Notes: generated from the sequence alone by a model not told the origin. A stretch of 64,000 bases of DNA from an uncultured Clostridia bacterium (GCA_947626165.1 CANQRG010000001.1:62001-126000); one strand, 5' to 3'. Positions 1 through 9,027 are shown, counted from the stretch's first letter. Translations and numbers: made by a program.

Positions 1-453
1 TCTTACCATATGGGCAGATGAACAGTCAAGGATAGATTCTGTTTTAGCACCGTCGTAAATGCTTTCGTCCTCTATCTTGTAATCTTTAGCCAGCTTTTGA
101 AGCTCGCAGTTTCCGCTTCTAACGCATGAAAGACACGATCTGTTATGGTTTGAAAGAATAAGCTCAAGTGTTTTCTTTCTTGAGTCGATAACCTTCGGTG
201 TGCTTGTGAAAATGTTCATACCCTCCGATATAGGGTATACACAGGAAGCAACAATTTTCTTAGGTCCAAAGCCGTCGCCTCTTTTTTCCTGCGCCTCAAC
301 AACGCATATACGGCAAGCTCCTATTTCGTTGATTTCCTTTAAGAAACAAAGCGTAGGAATCTCGACATTTGCAAGGCGAGCCGCTTCCAGAATAGTTGAA
401 CCTTTAGGAGCCTGATAGTCTGCTCCGTTGATTTTAATATTTATCATATCCAT
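1..453 (-). CDS. hydA: [FeFe] hydrogenase catalytic subunit, N-terminal part (runs off window edge)
   Basis: Reverse-strand translation from ATG at 453: MDMINIKINGADYQAPKGSTILEAARLANVEIPTLCFLKEINEIGACRICVVEA... typical 2Fe-2S plus His-Cys cluster N-terminus (HNRSCLSCVRSGNCELQ); directly downstream of NuoF-like gene. Confidence 0.85.
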   Translation of the reverse strand, partial: MDMINIKINGADYQAPKGSTILEAARLANVEIPTLCFLKEINEIGACRICVVEAQEKRGDGFGPKKIVASCVYPISEGMNIFTSTPKVIDSRKKTLELILSNHNRSCLSCVRSGNCELQKLAKDYKIEDESIYDGAKTESILDCSSAHMVR

Positions 454-466
454 CTAAAACGCCTCC

Positions 467-2260
467 CTACTTCTTTGATATTGCGCCGAACTTGCATTTT
501 TCCATACAAGCGCCGCACTTAATACATTTACTTTGATCAATAGTGTGTGGATTTTTAACGCTTCCCTCAATAGCTCCGGCAGGACACTGCTTTGCACAAA
601 GAGTACAGCCCTTGCACTTATCCTTGTCGATAACGTATTTGAGAAGGTCTTTACAAACTCCTGCAGGACAGGTCTTGTCTACAACGTGTGCGATATACTC
701 GTCCTTGAAGTAGCGCAGAGTCGAAAGAACAGGGTTCGGAGCAGTCTGTCCGAGACCGCAAAGCGAGTTGTTCTTTATGTAGTAGCATAGATCTTCGATC
801 TTATCCAGATCCTCAAGCGTTCCCTGACCCTTTGTAACCTTGTCAAGAAGCTCATACAAGCGCTTTGTACCGATACGGCAAGGCGTACACTTTCCGCAGG
901 ACTCGTCAACTGTGAACGCTAAGAAGAACTTAGCAATATCAACCATACAGTTATCCTCGTCCATAACGATAAGTCCGCCTGAACCCATCATAGAACCGAT
1001 AGCGATAAGGTTATCGTAGTCGATTTCGATATCATAATGCTCAGCAGGAATACATCCGCCCGAAGGACCTCCTGTCTGCGCAGCCTTGAATTTCTTTCCG
1101 TTAGGTATTCCTCCGCCTATCTCTTCGATGATAGTTCTCAGCTTTGTACCCATTGGTATCTCAACAAGACCTGTGTTTTTGATTTTACCGCCGAGCGCAA
1201 ATACCTTTGTACCCTTTGACTTTTCTGTACCCATTGAAGCAAACCAGTCAGCGCCGTTTACGATTATCTGCGGTATGTTTGCGTAAGTTTCAACATTGTT
1301 GAGTATTGTCGGCTTGCCGAACAAGCCCTTCTCAGCAGGGAACGGCGGACGAGGACGAGGCTCGCCTCTGTTGCCTTCAATAGACGTCATAAGAGCAGTT
1401 TCCTCACCGCAAACGAAAGCTCCTGCGCCGAGACGCAGACCGATGTCAAAATCAAAGCCTGTGCCGAAGATGTCTTTACCTAAAAGTCCGTACTCTCTTG
1501 CCTGATTGATAGCGATTTCCAGACGCTTAACAGCGATAGGATACTCAGCACGAACGTAAATATAACCCTGTGAAGCTCCTATAGCATAACCTGCAATAGC
1601 CATAGCCTCTAAAACGACGTGTGGGTCGCCCTCTAATACAGAACGGTCCATAAATGCGCCCGGGTCGCCCTCGTCGGCGTTACAGCAAACGTATTTCTGG
1701 TCAGCGTCGGGAACGATATTACGGGCAAGCTTCCACTTCATACCTGTAGGGAAGCCTCCGCCTCCTCTTCCTCTAAGACCTGAGTCGAGAATAGTCTGGA
1801 TAACTTCTTCAGGGGTCATTTCGGTAAGAACCTTACCCAGAGCCTCATATCCGCCTGTACCTATATATTCTTCAATATTCTCAGGGTTGATAACACCGCA
1901 GTTTCTCAATGCGACACGGTGCTGTTTCTTGTAGAAAGCTGTGTCGTTAAGCGATTTTATACCTTTGTCGGTAACAGTCTCGTCGTAAACAAGACGGGAA
2001 ACTATTCTTCCCTTTAACAGATGCTCAGATACTATTTCGGGAATGTCGTCTACCTTTACCATTGAGTAGAATGTACCCTCCGGATAGATTATCATAATAG
2101 GTCCCAAAGCGCAAAGTCCGAAGCAGCCGGTCTTTACGACCTGAACCTCGTCGGATAACCCGTTTTTGGCAATTTCGCTTTCCAGCTTTTCAACTATTTG
2201 TGCACTTCCGGATGAAGTACAGCCTGTTCCGCCGCATACTAAAACGTGTGAACGATACAT
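467..2260 (-). CDS. hydB: NADH-dependent electron-bifurcating hydrogenase flavoprotein subunit (NuoF-like, HydB/HndC)
   Basis: 597 aa; thioredoxin-like 2Fe-2S N-term, NuoF core (GLRGRGGGGFPTGMKW, ESCGKCTPCRIGT), C-terminal 2x4Fe-4S. Confidence 0.93.
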   Translation of the reverse strand: MYRSHVLVCGGTGCTSSGSAQIVEKLESEIAKNGLSDEVQVVKTGCFGLCALGPIMIIYPEGTFYSMVKVDDIPEIVSEHLLKGRIVSRLVYDETVTDKGIKSLNDTAFYKKQHRVALRNCGVINPENIEEYIGTGGYEALGKVLTEMTPEEVIQTILDSGLRGRGGGGFPTGMKWKLARNIVPDADQKYVCCNADEGDPGAFMDRSVLEGDPHVVLEAMAIAGYAIGASQGYIYVRAEYPIAVKRLEIAINQAREYGLLGKDIFGTGFDFDIGLRLGAGAFVCGEETALMTSIEGNRGEPRPRPPFPAEKGLFGKPTILNNVETYANIPQIIVNGADWFASMGTEKSKGTKVFALGGKIKNTGLVEIPMGTKLRTIIEEIGGGIPNGKKFKAAQTGGPSGGCIPAEHYDIEIDYDNLIAIGSMMGSGGLIVMDEDNCMVDIAKFFLAFTVDESCGKCTPCRIGTKRLYELLDKVTKGQGTLEDLDKIEDLCYYIKNNSLCGLGQTAPNPVLSTLRYFKDEYIAHVVDKTCPAGVCKDLLKYVIDKDKCKGCTLCAKQCPAGAIEGSVKNPHTIDQSKCIKCGACMEKCKFGAISKK

Positions 2261-2274
2261 ATATGTACTCCTCC

Positions 2275-2637
2275 TTAACTAATTGTATAATCAGAAACTA
2301 TCTGACCTCTTATCAAATGACGGTCGATAACTTCCTTTGCTTTTTCAGCAGTCATTTTAATGTATGTAACCTTGTCTTTGCCAGGCTCCATAATTTCAAC
2401 TATCGGCTCATATTTACACATTCCGATACATCCGGTCTGCGTAACCATAACCTTATCTCCGATACCTTTTTCGGCAACGCCCTCAACAAAAGCGTTCAAT
2501 ACCGGTCTTGCACCGGCGGCAATTCCGCAGGTTGCCATTCCGACAACTACACGGGTAACATTATCGTCTTCATCGCGAAGTCCGACTTGTCCCTGCATTT
2601 TTTCACGGATAGCCCTTAATTCTTCTAGTGACTTCAT
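2275..2637 (-). CDS. Thioredoxin-like (2Fe-2S) ferredoxin, HndB-like
   Basis: 120 aa; CGIAAGA...TQTGCIGMCKYEP 2Fe-2S motif; operonic position. Confidence 0.85.
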   Translation of the reverse strand: MKSLEELRAIREKMQGQVGLRDEDDNVTRVVVGMATCGIAAGARPVLNAFVEGVAEKGIGDKVMVTQTGCIGMCKYEPIVEIMEPGKDKVTYIKMTAEKAKEVIDRHLIRGQIVSDYTIS

Positions 2638-2662
2638 TGAATATTTCCTCCTATTTAGTCAT

Positions 2663-3220
2663 TTAAATAATCAGGCCCTGATCGACCTCTTCCTTATTGG
2701 ATTTGAGAAAATCCATTATATAAGCTGAAACCTCAGGAACGTCAAACGGAACATCTCCTAAAATTTCACGAAGCTCTCGTGTATCCAGCTTAAAAGATTT
2801 GTCATTTACCGTATAGGTGTAAACGAAATCAATGCTTTTGTTCAACGTAATTAAACTGTGCATTGTGCTTGACATATCGCCAAGAGGCATTCTGTCAATA
2901 TGGTCAAGAGTGAATATAGCAGTTACCTGTGTTCCCTCGCCGACCTTTGATTTGATTTCAAAAGAGCCGTCTGTATTTTCAGCCGCCTCCTTGAAAAACG
3001 GAACTCCAAGCCCTACCTTTCTGGTAGTTCTTGTTGTAAAGAACGGGTCGCAGACCTGTGAAACCTGTTCTTCAGTCATTCCGCAGCCGTTGTCGTTGAT
3101 TTTAATAGTCAGCCTGTTGGCTGTTGTGTCAGCCGCAACTGATACCTCGACTAACGACGCTTTCGCTTTAACAGAATTTTGTGCAACGTCTAACACATTG
3201 AGTGATATTTCGGTCATCAT
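2663..3220 (-). CDS. HATPase_c (GHKL) ATP-binding protein
   Basis: 185 aa; N box (LDVAQNSVKAKA), G1 box (INDNGCGM), G2-like (GLGVPFFKEAAE); no DHp domain. Confidence 0.8.
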   Translation of the reverse strand: MMTEISLNVLDVAQNSVKAKASLVEVSVAADTTANRLTIKINDNGCGMTEEQVSQVCDPFFTTRTTRKVGLGVPFFKEAAENTDGSFEIKSKVGEGTQVTAIFTLDHIDRMPLGDMSSTMHSLITLNKSIDFVYTYTVNDKSFKLDTRELREILGDVPFDVPEVSAYIMDFLKSNKEEVDQGLII

Positions 3221-3717
3221 TATTCCGAGTATTTAGCGATGATACCATCAACATCGTCTACTGTCAAGCGTCCGTAAACGTCGTCGTTGACAGTGAGTAC
3301 GGGAGCAAGTCCGCAAGCGCCGATGCATCTGCAGTCAACGAGCGTAAACTTTCCGTCTGAGGTCGTTTCTCCGCCCTTTATTCCCAGCTTTTTGGATAGC
3401 TCGTCAAAAATATCGCCCGAGCCTTTTACATAACACGCCGTTCCGAGACAAACGGAAATAGTGTACTTTCCTTTAGGGTTGAGCGTGAACTGTGAGTAGA
3501 AGGTAGCTACTCCGTAAATTTTCTCAAGCGGGATATCCATCTCCGCTGCAATGATCTTTTGCACCTCGATAGGAAGATACCCGTAAATTTCCTGCGCTTC
3601 CTGAAGAATAGGCATTAATGCTCCCTTGTCATTTTTGTGAGAAGCGATAACTTCTCTGAGCTTTGCTTCCTGTTCTTTAGTGCCTGAGAAAGGGATAGAA
3701 CATTCCTTTGCTGCCAT
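3220..3717 (-). CDS. hydC: NuoE-like 2Fe-2S subunit of bifurcating hydrogenase (HydC/HndA)
   Basis: 165 aa; VCLGTACYVKGS ... CRCIGACGLAPV motif. Confidence 0.92.
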   Translation of the reverse strand: MAAKECSIPFSGTKEQEAKLREVIASHKNDKGALMPILQEAQEIYGYLPIEVQKIIAAEMDIPLEKIYGVATFYSQFTLNPKGKYTISVCLGTACYVKGSGDIFDELSKKLGIKGGETTSDGKFTLVDCRCIGACGLAPVLTVNDDVYGRLTVDDVDGIIAKYSE

Positions 3718-4151
3718 TTGTGAACCTCCTTAATGTTTAGTGTAAAATCAGATATATTTCAATAGCTGAATTTTTAAACTGAATGTATCAGCTAAGTTTG
3801 GAAAAGGCGAACCATTTCCTCAGTAATACTGATATAAGTGCTTTTTAATCACTTGTAGTCTATTATAACATATTATCCGTCAAACTGCTATGAACATTAT
3901 ATACATAGACAAGCTGACTTTTTTGTTGAAACTGTACAATTTGTTCAGTAATAAATAAATTTATATCGGTTGGCAATTTTTAAAAGCAAAATGGTCTTGA
4001 AAACAAATAGAAAAAATGTTATTATAAAAAGGTATATAAATATATATGTTAAATAATTTGATTTAAGAAATATTTTTAAAGCAAATAAAATAGGTTTATA
4101 GGCTTGAACAATTGGGCTTTTTAATAAGCTACACTAATTAGGAGGATCATT

Positions 4152-4502
4152 ATGACAATTTTAGAGGTAAAGGAATTTCTCGATGCAAAAATACTTTGCG
4201 GTGAAGAGTATATCGGAAAAGACGTTCATACTGCCTGCGGTTCTGATATGATGAGCGATGTTTTAGCGTTTGTCAAGGATCAGTCTGTTCTTATCACGGG
4301 ACTTAACAACCCACAAGTCATAAGAACAGCCGAGATGATGGATATTATCTGCATATGCTTTGTAAGGGGAAAAATACCTGATGAAGCTATCATTGAAATG
4401 GCGGCAGACAGGGGACTTGTTCTTATGGCTACGGATATGAGAATGTTTGAAGCCTGCGGGATACTATACGAAAAGGGACTTCGCGGAGGTGCTAAGCATT
4501 GA
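4152..4502 (+). CDS. DRTGG-domain protein
   Basis: 116 aa; similar in layout to the paralogue at 6291 (CGSDMMSDVLAF...VLITG.....IIC.....IPDE); hydrogenase neighbourhood. Confidence 0.7.
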   Translation: MTILEVKEFLDAKILCGEEYIGKDVHTACGSDMMSDVLAFVKDQSVLITGLNNPQVIRTAEMMDIICICFVRGKIPDEAIIEMAADRGLVLMATDMRMFEACGILYEKGLRGGAKH

Positions 4503-4924
4503 GTACGTCTGTGAAATTCAAATACACTGTTGACGGAGAGGATTTCACTCGTGCAGGAGAGGCGTCCAGCGACGTTAAGGGAAAGCTCAAGCAAATGGGA
4601 GTAAGTCCTGATGTTGTTAGAAAGGTCGCTATCGCAATGTATGAGGGTGAGATAAATATGGTCGTTCACGCAAAGGGCGGCGATATTACCGTTGAGGTAA
4701 CACCATCAGAAATAATTATGACGCTGAAGGACGTTGGTCCGGGAATTCCCGATGTTGAAAAGGCTATGCAGGCAGGGTATTCTACAGCGAATGAAAATAT
4801 AAGGTCGCTTGGCTTTGGCGCAGGTATGGGACTGCCCAATATGAAAAAGTATTCTGATGAACTTACAATAGATACAAAGCTCGGTGTGGGAACAACAGTT
4901 GTAATGAAGGTAAAAATAAATTAG
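4499..4924 (+). CDS. Anti-sigma-factor-like HATPase (RsbW/SpoIIAB-type)
   Basis: 141 aa; KVAIAMYEGEINMVVHAKGG (N box), LKDVGPGIPDVEKAMQAGYST, GFGAGMGLPNMKK; TTG start overlaps upstream stop. Confidence 0.8.
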   Translation: MSTSVKFKYTVDGEDFTRAGEASSDVKGKLKQMGVSPDVVRKVAIAMYEGEINMVVHAKGGDITVEVTPSEIIMTLKDVGPGIPDVEKAMQAGYSTANENIRSLGFGAGMGLPNMKKYSDELTIDTKLGVGTTVVMKVKIN

Positions 4925-4975
4925 GTTTAACTACAAATACATAAGAAGATTAAAGAGAATTTAAACAGAAGTGAG

Positions 4976-6259
4976 GTGTGGGGAATGGAGAATTTTATAA
5001 ATTCGGTAAGGCTTGATAAGGATCTGTGCAAGGGTTGTATACATTGTATAAAGCGCTGTCCTACTCAGGCTATAAGAGTTAGAAACGGAAAGGCTCATAT
5101 TATTCCTGAATTTTGTATAGACTGCGGAGAATGTATACGGGTTTGCCCTCACCACGCAAAAAAGACCCATTACGATCCGCTGGATATTTTAGATAAATTT
5201 GAATATAAGGTAGCGCTTCCCGCGCCGTCTTTTTACGCTCAATTCAACAATTTAGAGGATATTAATATAGTATTGCGCGCTCTAAAGCATATGGGTTTTG
5301 ACGATGTGTTCGAGGTTTCCGCAGCGGCGGAGCTTGTTTCGCAGCTTTCAAGGGAATACATAGAAAAGCACAAGGATAAGGCTCCGTTTATAAGCTCGGC
5401 TTGTCCGTCGGTGGTAAGGCTTATAAGGGTGAGATTCCCCAATCTTATCGAGCATATTCTGCCGATAAATGCGCCTGTTGAAATAGCCGCCGAGGAGGCT
5501 GCTAAGAAAGCGCTCAAAGATACGGGACTTCCTAGGGAGAAAATAGGGATAATCTTTTTATCTCCGTGTCCTGCCAAAGTATCGGCGGCGAAGCACCCAA
5601 TTGTTAATGAAAAATCTGAAATCGACGCAGTTGTCGCTATTAAGCACGTTTATAAAGAAATCCTGCCGTATATGGTCGAGGCTCAGAACGAGAGCGACGA
5701 CCTTTTGCAGGCAGGAAAAATAGGCATAAGCTGGGGAGCGTCAGGCGGAGAAGCAGGAGGACTTTTAACAGATAGCTATCTTGCCGCCGACGGCATAGAA
5801 AATGTTATCAAGGTGTTAGAGGAGCTGGAGGACCAGAAAATCTCAAACCTTGACTTTATAGAGCTTAACGCTTGCTCCGGAGGCTGTGTTGGCGGAGTTT
5901 TGCAGGTGGAAAACCCGTATGTGGCAAAATCAAAGTTAAAGCATCTAAGAAAATATATGCCTGTTGCAAAAAACCATATTGAAGAATCAAGCGACGTGAA
6001 CAAGGTTTATTGGGATAAGGATTTAGAGTATCAGCCTGTGTTTAATTTAGGTCGTGACTTTGCTGACGGTCTGGCTAAAATGGAGCAGGTCGAACAGCTT
6101 TGCGAAAAACTGCCCGGTCTTGACTGCGGTTCGTGCGGAGCCCCGACCTGTAAGGCGTTAGCCGAAGATATTGTCAGGGGAATTGCAAATGAGAAGGATT
6201 GTATTCATCTTCTTCGTGAGTATATACATAAAATATCAAGTGATTTGAAAAAGATTTAA
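4976..6259 (+). CDS. [FeFe]-hydrogenase-like protein, putative sensory type, with N-terminal 2x4Fe-4S and C-terminal 4Fe-4S domain
   Basis: 427 aa; ferredoxin CxxCxxCxxxCP x2; H-cluster motifs SSACPSVV, SPCPAK, NACSGGCVGGV; C-term LPGLDCGSCGAPTCKALAEDI. Likely start ATG 4985. Confidence 0.85.
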   Translation: MWGMENFINSVRLDKDLCKGCIHCIKRCPTQAIRVRNGKAHIIPEFCIDCGECIRVCPHHAKKTHYDPLDILDKFEYKVALPAPSFYAQFNNLEDINIVLRALKHMGFDDVFEVSAAAELVSQLSREYIEKHKDKAPFISSACPSVVRLIRVRFPNLIEHILPINAPVEIAAEEAAKKALKDTGLPREKIGIIFLSPCPAKVSAAKHPIVNEKSEIDAVVAIKHVYKEILPYMVEAQNESDDLLQAGKIGISWGASGGEAGGLLTDSYLAADGIENVIKVLEELEDQKISNLDFIELNACSGGCVGGVLQVENPYVAKSKLKHLRKYMPVAKNHIEESSDVNKVYWDKDLEYQPVFNLGRDFADGLAKMEQVEQLCEKLPGLDCGSCGAPTCKALAEDIVRGIANEKDCIHLLREYIHKISSDLKKI

Positions 6260-6290
6260 TTACACCTAAAACGAAAGGTATGGTGATAAT

Positions 6291-6635
6291 ATGACGGCTT
6301 CTCAGCTTATTGAAAAAGCAGGATTTAAGGTATTAAATTTTCCCGATGAAAATAGAGGTAGAAATATCAGCGGTGTGTACTGCTGCGACTTATTAAGCGT
6401 TGTGATGTCAAAAGGCTTTGAGGACTGCGTTTGGATAACCATTATGGGAAATATAAATGCGGTCGCAGTTGCGGCGCTTACCGAGATGAGTATTATAGTT
6501 CTTGCTGAGGGAACGGCAATAGATGAAAATATGCTCCCAAAGGCTGAGATGCAGGGGATAACGGTTGTGCAGTCAGACAAGCCTATTTATGAAACGGCAG
6601 TTATGATTCACGACCTGCTTAAAGAAAATGCTTAG
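6291..6635 (+). CDS. DRTGG-domain protein (second copy)
   Basis: 114 aa; VYCCDLLSVVMSKGFEDCVWITIMGNINAVAVAALTEMSIIVLAEG. Confidence 0.65.
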   Translation: MTASQLIEKAGFKVLNFPDENRGRNISGVYCCDLLSVVMSKGFEDCVWITIMGNINAVAVAALTEMSIIVLAEGTAIDENMLPKAEMQGITVVQSDKPIYETAVMIHDLLKENA

Positions 6636-7353
6636 CCTGTCTTACGATTTACATATACATTCCTGTCTTTCGCCTTGCGGTGATAATGAATCCACCCCTG
6701 CAAATATCGTCGGAATGGCTTACGTTAAAGAGCTTGATGTTATCGCCTTGTGCGACCACAACACCTCGAAAAACTGCGTTGCCGCAAGCGAAGTCGCAAA
6801 GGCTTACGGCAAGACCCTTATCTGCGGAATGGAGCTTACCACTGAGGAAGAAGTTCACGTTGTATGTCTTATGCCAAGTTTGGATAAAGCGCTTGAGCTT
6901 GACGAGTATGTAAATCAGAGAATAATGCCTGTAGAGAATAATCCCGATATATTCGGCGAACAACTAATAATGAACAGCGATGACGAGATAATCGGACACG
7001 AGAACAAACTGCTTATCAATGCGACGACCATTTCATTTTCAAAGGTTTTTCCGTTGGTTGAAAGTATGGGCGGAGTTGCTATACCTGCTCACATAGACAA
7101 GCAGGCTAACTCGCTTTTGGCAAACTTAGGCTTTATTCCGCCGGATTCTACATTTAAAACTGTAGAGCTTAAAAACCTCAATAATCTGCCGGAGCTTAAA
7201 GCTCGGCACGATTACTTAAACAGCTGTAAGGTGATAACAAGCTCAGACGCACACTATCTTCGGGATATAAACGAGCCTGTTAATTTCCTGCACGCTGAAG
7301 AAAATTCAGCAGAAGCCGTTATTGAGGCATTGAGGAATCCAAAGATTTTGTAG
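6628..7353 (+). CDS. PHP-domain phosphoesterase
   Basis: 241 aa; DLHIHSCLSPCGD, ALCDHNTSKN, AIPAHIDK, SSDAHYL. Confidence 0.9.
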   Translation: MLSLSYDLHIHSCLSPCGDNESTPANIVGMAYVKELDVIALCDHNTSKNCVAASEVAKAYGKTLICGMELTTEEEVHVVCLMPSLDKALELDEYVNQRIMPVENNPDIFGEQLIMNSDDEIIGHENKLLINATTISFSKVFPLVESMGGVAIPAHIDKQANSLLANLGFIPPDSTFKTVELKNLNNLPELKARHDYLNSCKVITSSDAHYLRDINEPVNFLHAEENSAEAVIEALRNPKIL

Positions 7354-7406
7354 ATGTTTTAATAAATCAGGGTGTGAAAAAATTGCGTATGAATGGAGGA
7401 TTTAAA

Positions 7407-7775
7407 ATGAAACAATGCTGTCTTCACGAATCGGGAGAGGATTATTTAGAAACCATTTTAATACTTCACAATAAAACAGGATATGTGCGCTCTATTGACA
7501 TTGCGACAGAGCTGGGGTATTCAAAGCCGAGCGTGAGCCGAGCTATGGGTATTCTGAAAGCAAATGGATATATAATCGTCGAGCCGTCGGGGCAGATAGT
7601 TCTAACAGACGAGGGCAGAAAGAAAGCGGAGTCGGTATATCACAGGCATTTAGTAATAACAGATTTTCTGGAGGGTTTAGGCGTATCGAGGGAAAATGCC
7701 GAGCTTGATGCCTGCAAGATAGAGCATATTATCTCGGAGGAAACTTTTGCGAGGATAAAGGAAAACTGTAATTGA
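7407..7775 (+). CDS. DtxR/MntR-family metal-dependent transcriptional regulator
   Basis: MKQCCLHESGEDYLETILILHNKTGYVRSIDIATELGYSKPSVSRAMGILK... ; GGAGG 5' of ATG 7407. Confidence 0.88.
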   Translation: MKQCCLHESGEDYLETILILHNKTGYVRSIDIATELGYSKPSVSRAMGILKANGYIIVEPSGQIVLTDEGRKKAESVYHRHLVITDFLEGLGVSRENAELDACKIEHIISEETFARIKENCN

Positions 7776-7792
7776 CAATGGATAATGGAAAA

Positions 7793-8083
7793 TTAAGTGC
7801 TGATTTTTTCAAGAAGTAAATTGCAGTAATCCTGATGTTTATTAGCTTCGTCATTTAAGCACTCAAGTGCGTTTTGAAGAAAATTGTTTTCTTTTGTAAA
7901 ACTTAAATACATTGCACAAACATGAGAAAGTCCCGACAATATATCTGCTTGATGACTTAGTTCGTCCAATTCAATAACTTTAATTGATTTTTCCTTTTTC
8001 ATTTCAATTACTCCTTTCATTTCAGTTTTTCTATGTATTTCTTCAATGTCTTGTATGCTTATGTTTCTGTTTTTATTATCCAT
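7793..8083 (-). CDS. Hypothetical protein (~96 aa)
   Basis: ORF 7793..8158 with plausible ATG at 8083 preceded by GGAAG; no recognised domain. Confidence 0.5.
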   Translation of the reverse strand: MDNKNRNISIQDIEEIHRKTEMKGVIEMKKEKSIKVIELDELSHQADILSGLSHVCAMYLSFTKENNFLQNALECLNDEANKHQDYCNLLLEKIST

Positions 8084-8246
8084 TGATGTCACTTCCTTTT
8101 TTGGTATGTTTATATTATATATTGGTACCCGTAGAAAAACAATAGACAATATAGACAAATATTTGGTATTTATATATGTATATATTGATAATTATATATA
8201 AATATGATATATTAAAAAACAATTTAACTTTTGAAAGGTGAGGTAT

Positions 8247-8441
8247 ATGCCAATTAGTAAAGCACAGCAAAGAGCAACAAAAAAATATGATAAAAACCAC
8301 TATGATGGTATTCATATGCGAGTTCCGAAAGGGAAAAGGGAAATAATTTCTGAACACGCAAAGGATTATGACGGCTCTTTAAATAAGTTTCTTAATCGTG
8401 CGGTTGATGAAACTATGGAGAGAGATAAAAATAATGGATAA
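8247..8441 (+). CDS. Arc-like ribbon-helix-helix small protein
   Basis: MPISKAQQRATKKYDKNHYDGIHMRVPKGKREIISEHAKDYDGSLNKFLNRAVDETMERD; RBS GAAAGGTGAGG. Confidence 0.75.
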   Translation: MPISKAQQRATKKYDKNHYDGIHMRVPKGKREIISEHAKDYDGSLNKFLNRAVDETMERDKNNG

Positions 8442-8606
8442 TTGATAATGAACAATGGATAATTGAAATAATTAAGATATTTAGAATTAATAAGTCTTAA
8501 AATTCTTTATTATTTGACAAATTATTTATTTTAATTTATAATGTTCATAAGAGAGTGCTGTACATAAAAAGGCAGGCGGTTTCTCCCTTTGGAGGGAGGT
8601 GAGACA

Positions 8607-8696
8607 ATGATAAACTATTCGGATTTGTTTTTATTTGCGAATTTTATTATCAATATTGTCACACTTTGTTTCAATATTTTTTATCGAAATAAGTAG
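8607..8696 (+). CDS. 29-aa hydrophobic peptide, putative type I toxin
   Basis: MINYSDLFLFANFIINIVTLCFNIFYRNK*; SD GGAGGGAGGTGAG; single hydrophobic helix with basic C-tail; reading frame retained in copies 2 and 4. Confidence 0.75.
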   Translation: MINYSDLFLFANFIINIVTLCFNIFYRNK

Positions 8697-8721
8697 TAAA
8701 ACTTATTTACATATTTTCATA

Positions 8722-8833
8722 AAAAATAAGAAACACCGCCTTACTCTCTCAAAGTAACGGTGTTTCTTTAATACCATATTTTTGGGAGTAACCGCCTCGG
8801 CATTAATTTGCCATGTGCAGCACTCTCTTTTAT
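8722..8833 (-). ncRNA. Putative antisense antitoxin RNA (copy 1)
   Basis: Consensus promoter on minus strand at 8867-8840; terminator hairpin 8766-8730 followed by TTATTTTTT; overlaps 3' end of toxin transcript. Confidence 0.55.
8730..8766. terminator. Bidirectional terminator (copy 1)
   Basis: GAAACACCG CC TTACT CTCTCAA AGTAA CGGTGTTTC. Confidence 0.8.
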
Positions 8834-9027
8834 ATTTATATTATAACATATAATTTTCTTTTGTCAAGCATTTAGAAGCAAGAATTCAAGAAGCCATAAA
8901 TTTAGAATAAAGAAGTCTGAAAATTCTTTATTATTTGACAAACTATTTATTTTATTTTATAATGTGTATAAGAGAGTGCTGTACATAAAAAGGCAGGCGG
9001 TTTCTCCCTTTGGAGGGAGGTGAGACA

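Larger units (their letters stand above)
8463..8874. repeat. TA cassette copy 1 (convergent-promoter element with terminal inverted repeats)
   Basis: TTGACA 8514-8519 / TATAAT 8537-8542 (+); TTGACA 8867-8862 / TATAAT 8845-8840 (-); IR GAGAGTGCTGTACAT ... ATGTGCAGCACTCTC; ~95% identical to copy 2, offset ~421 bp. Confidence 0.85.

Noticed and set aside
2200-3236. Plus-strand ORFs of 122-139 aa in the hydrogenase operon (2200..2619, 2360..2728, 2832..3236)
   Set aside because: Antisense to well-recognised hydrogenase and HATPase genes; no RBS or family
8115-8357. 80-aa minus-strand ORF MFRNYFPFPFRNSHMNT...
   Set aside because: Antisense to RHH gene and across AT-rich promoter region; no RBS
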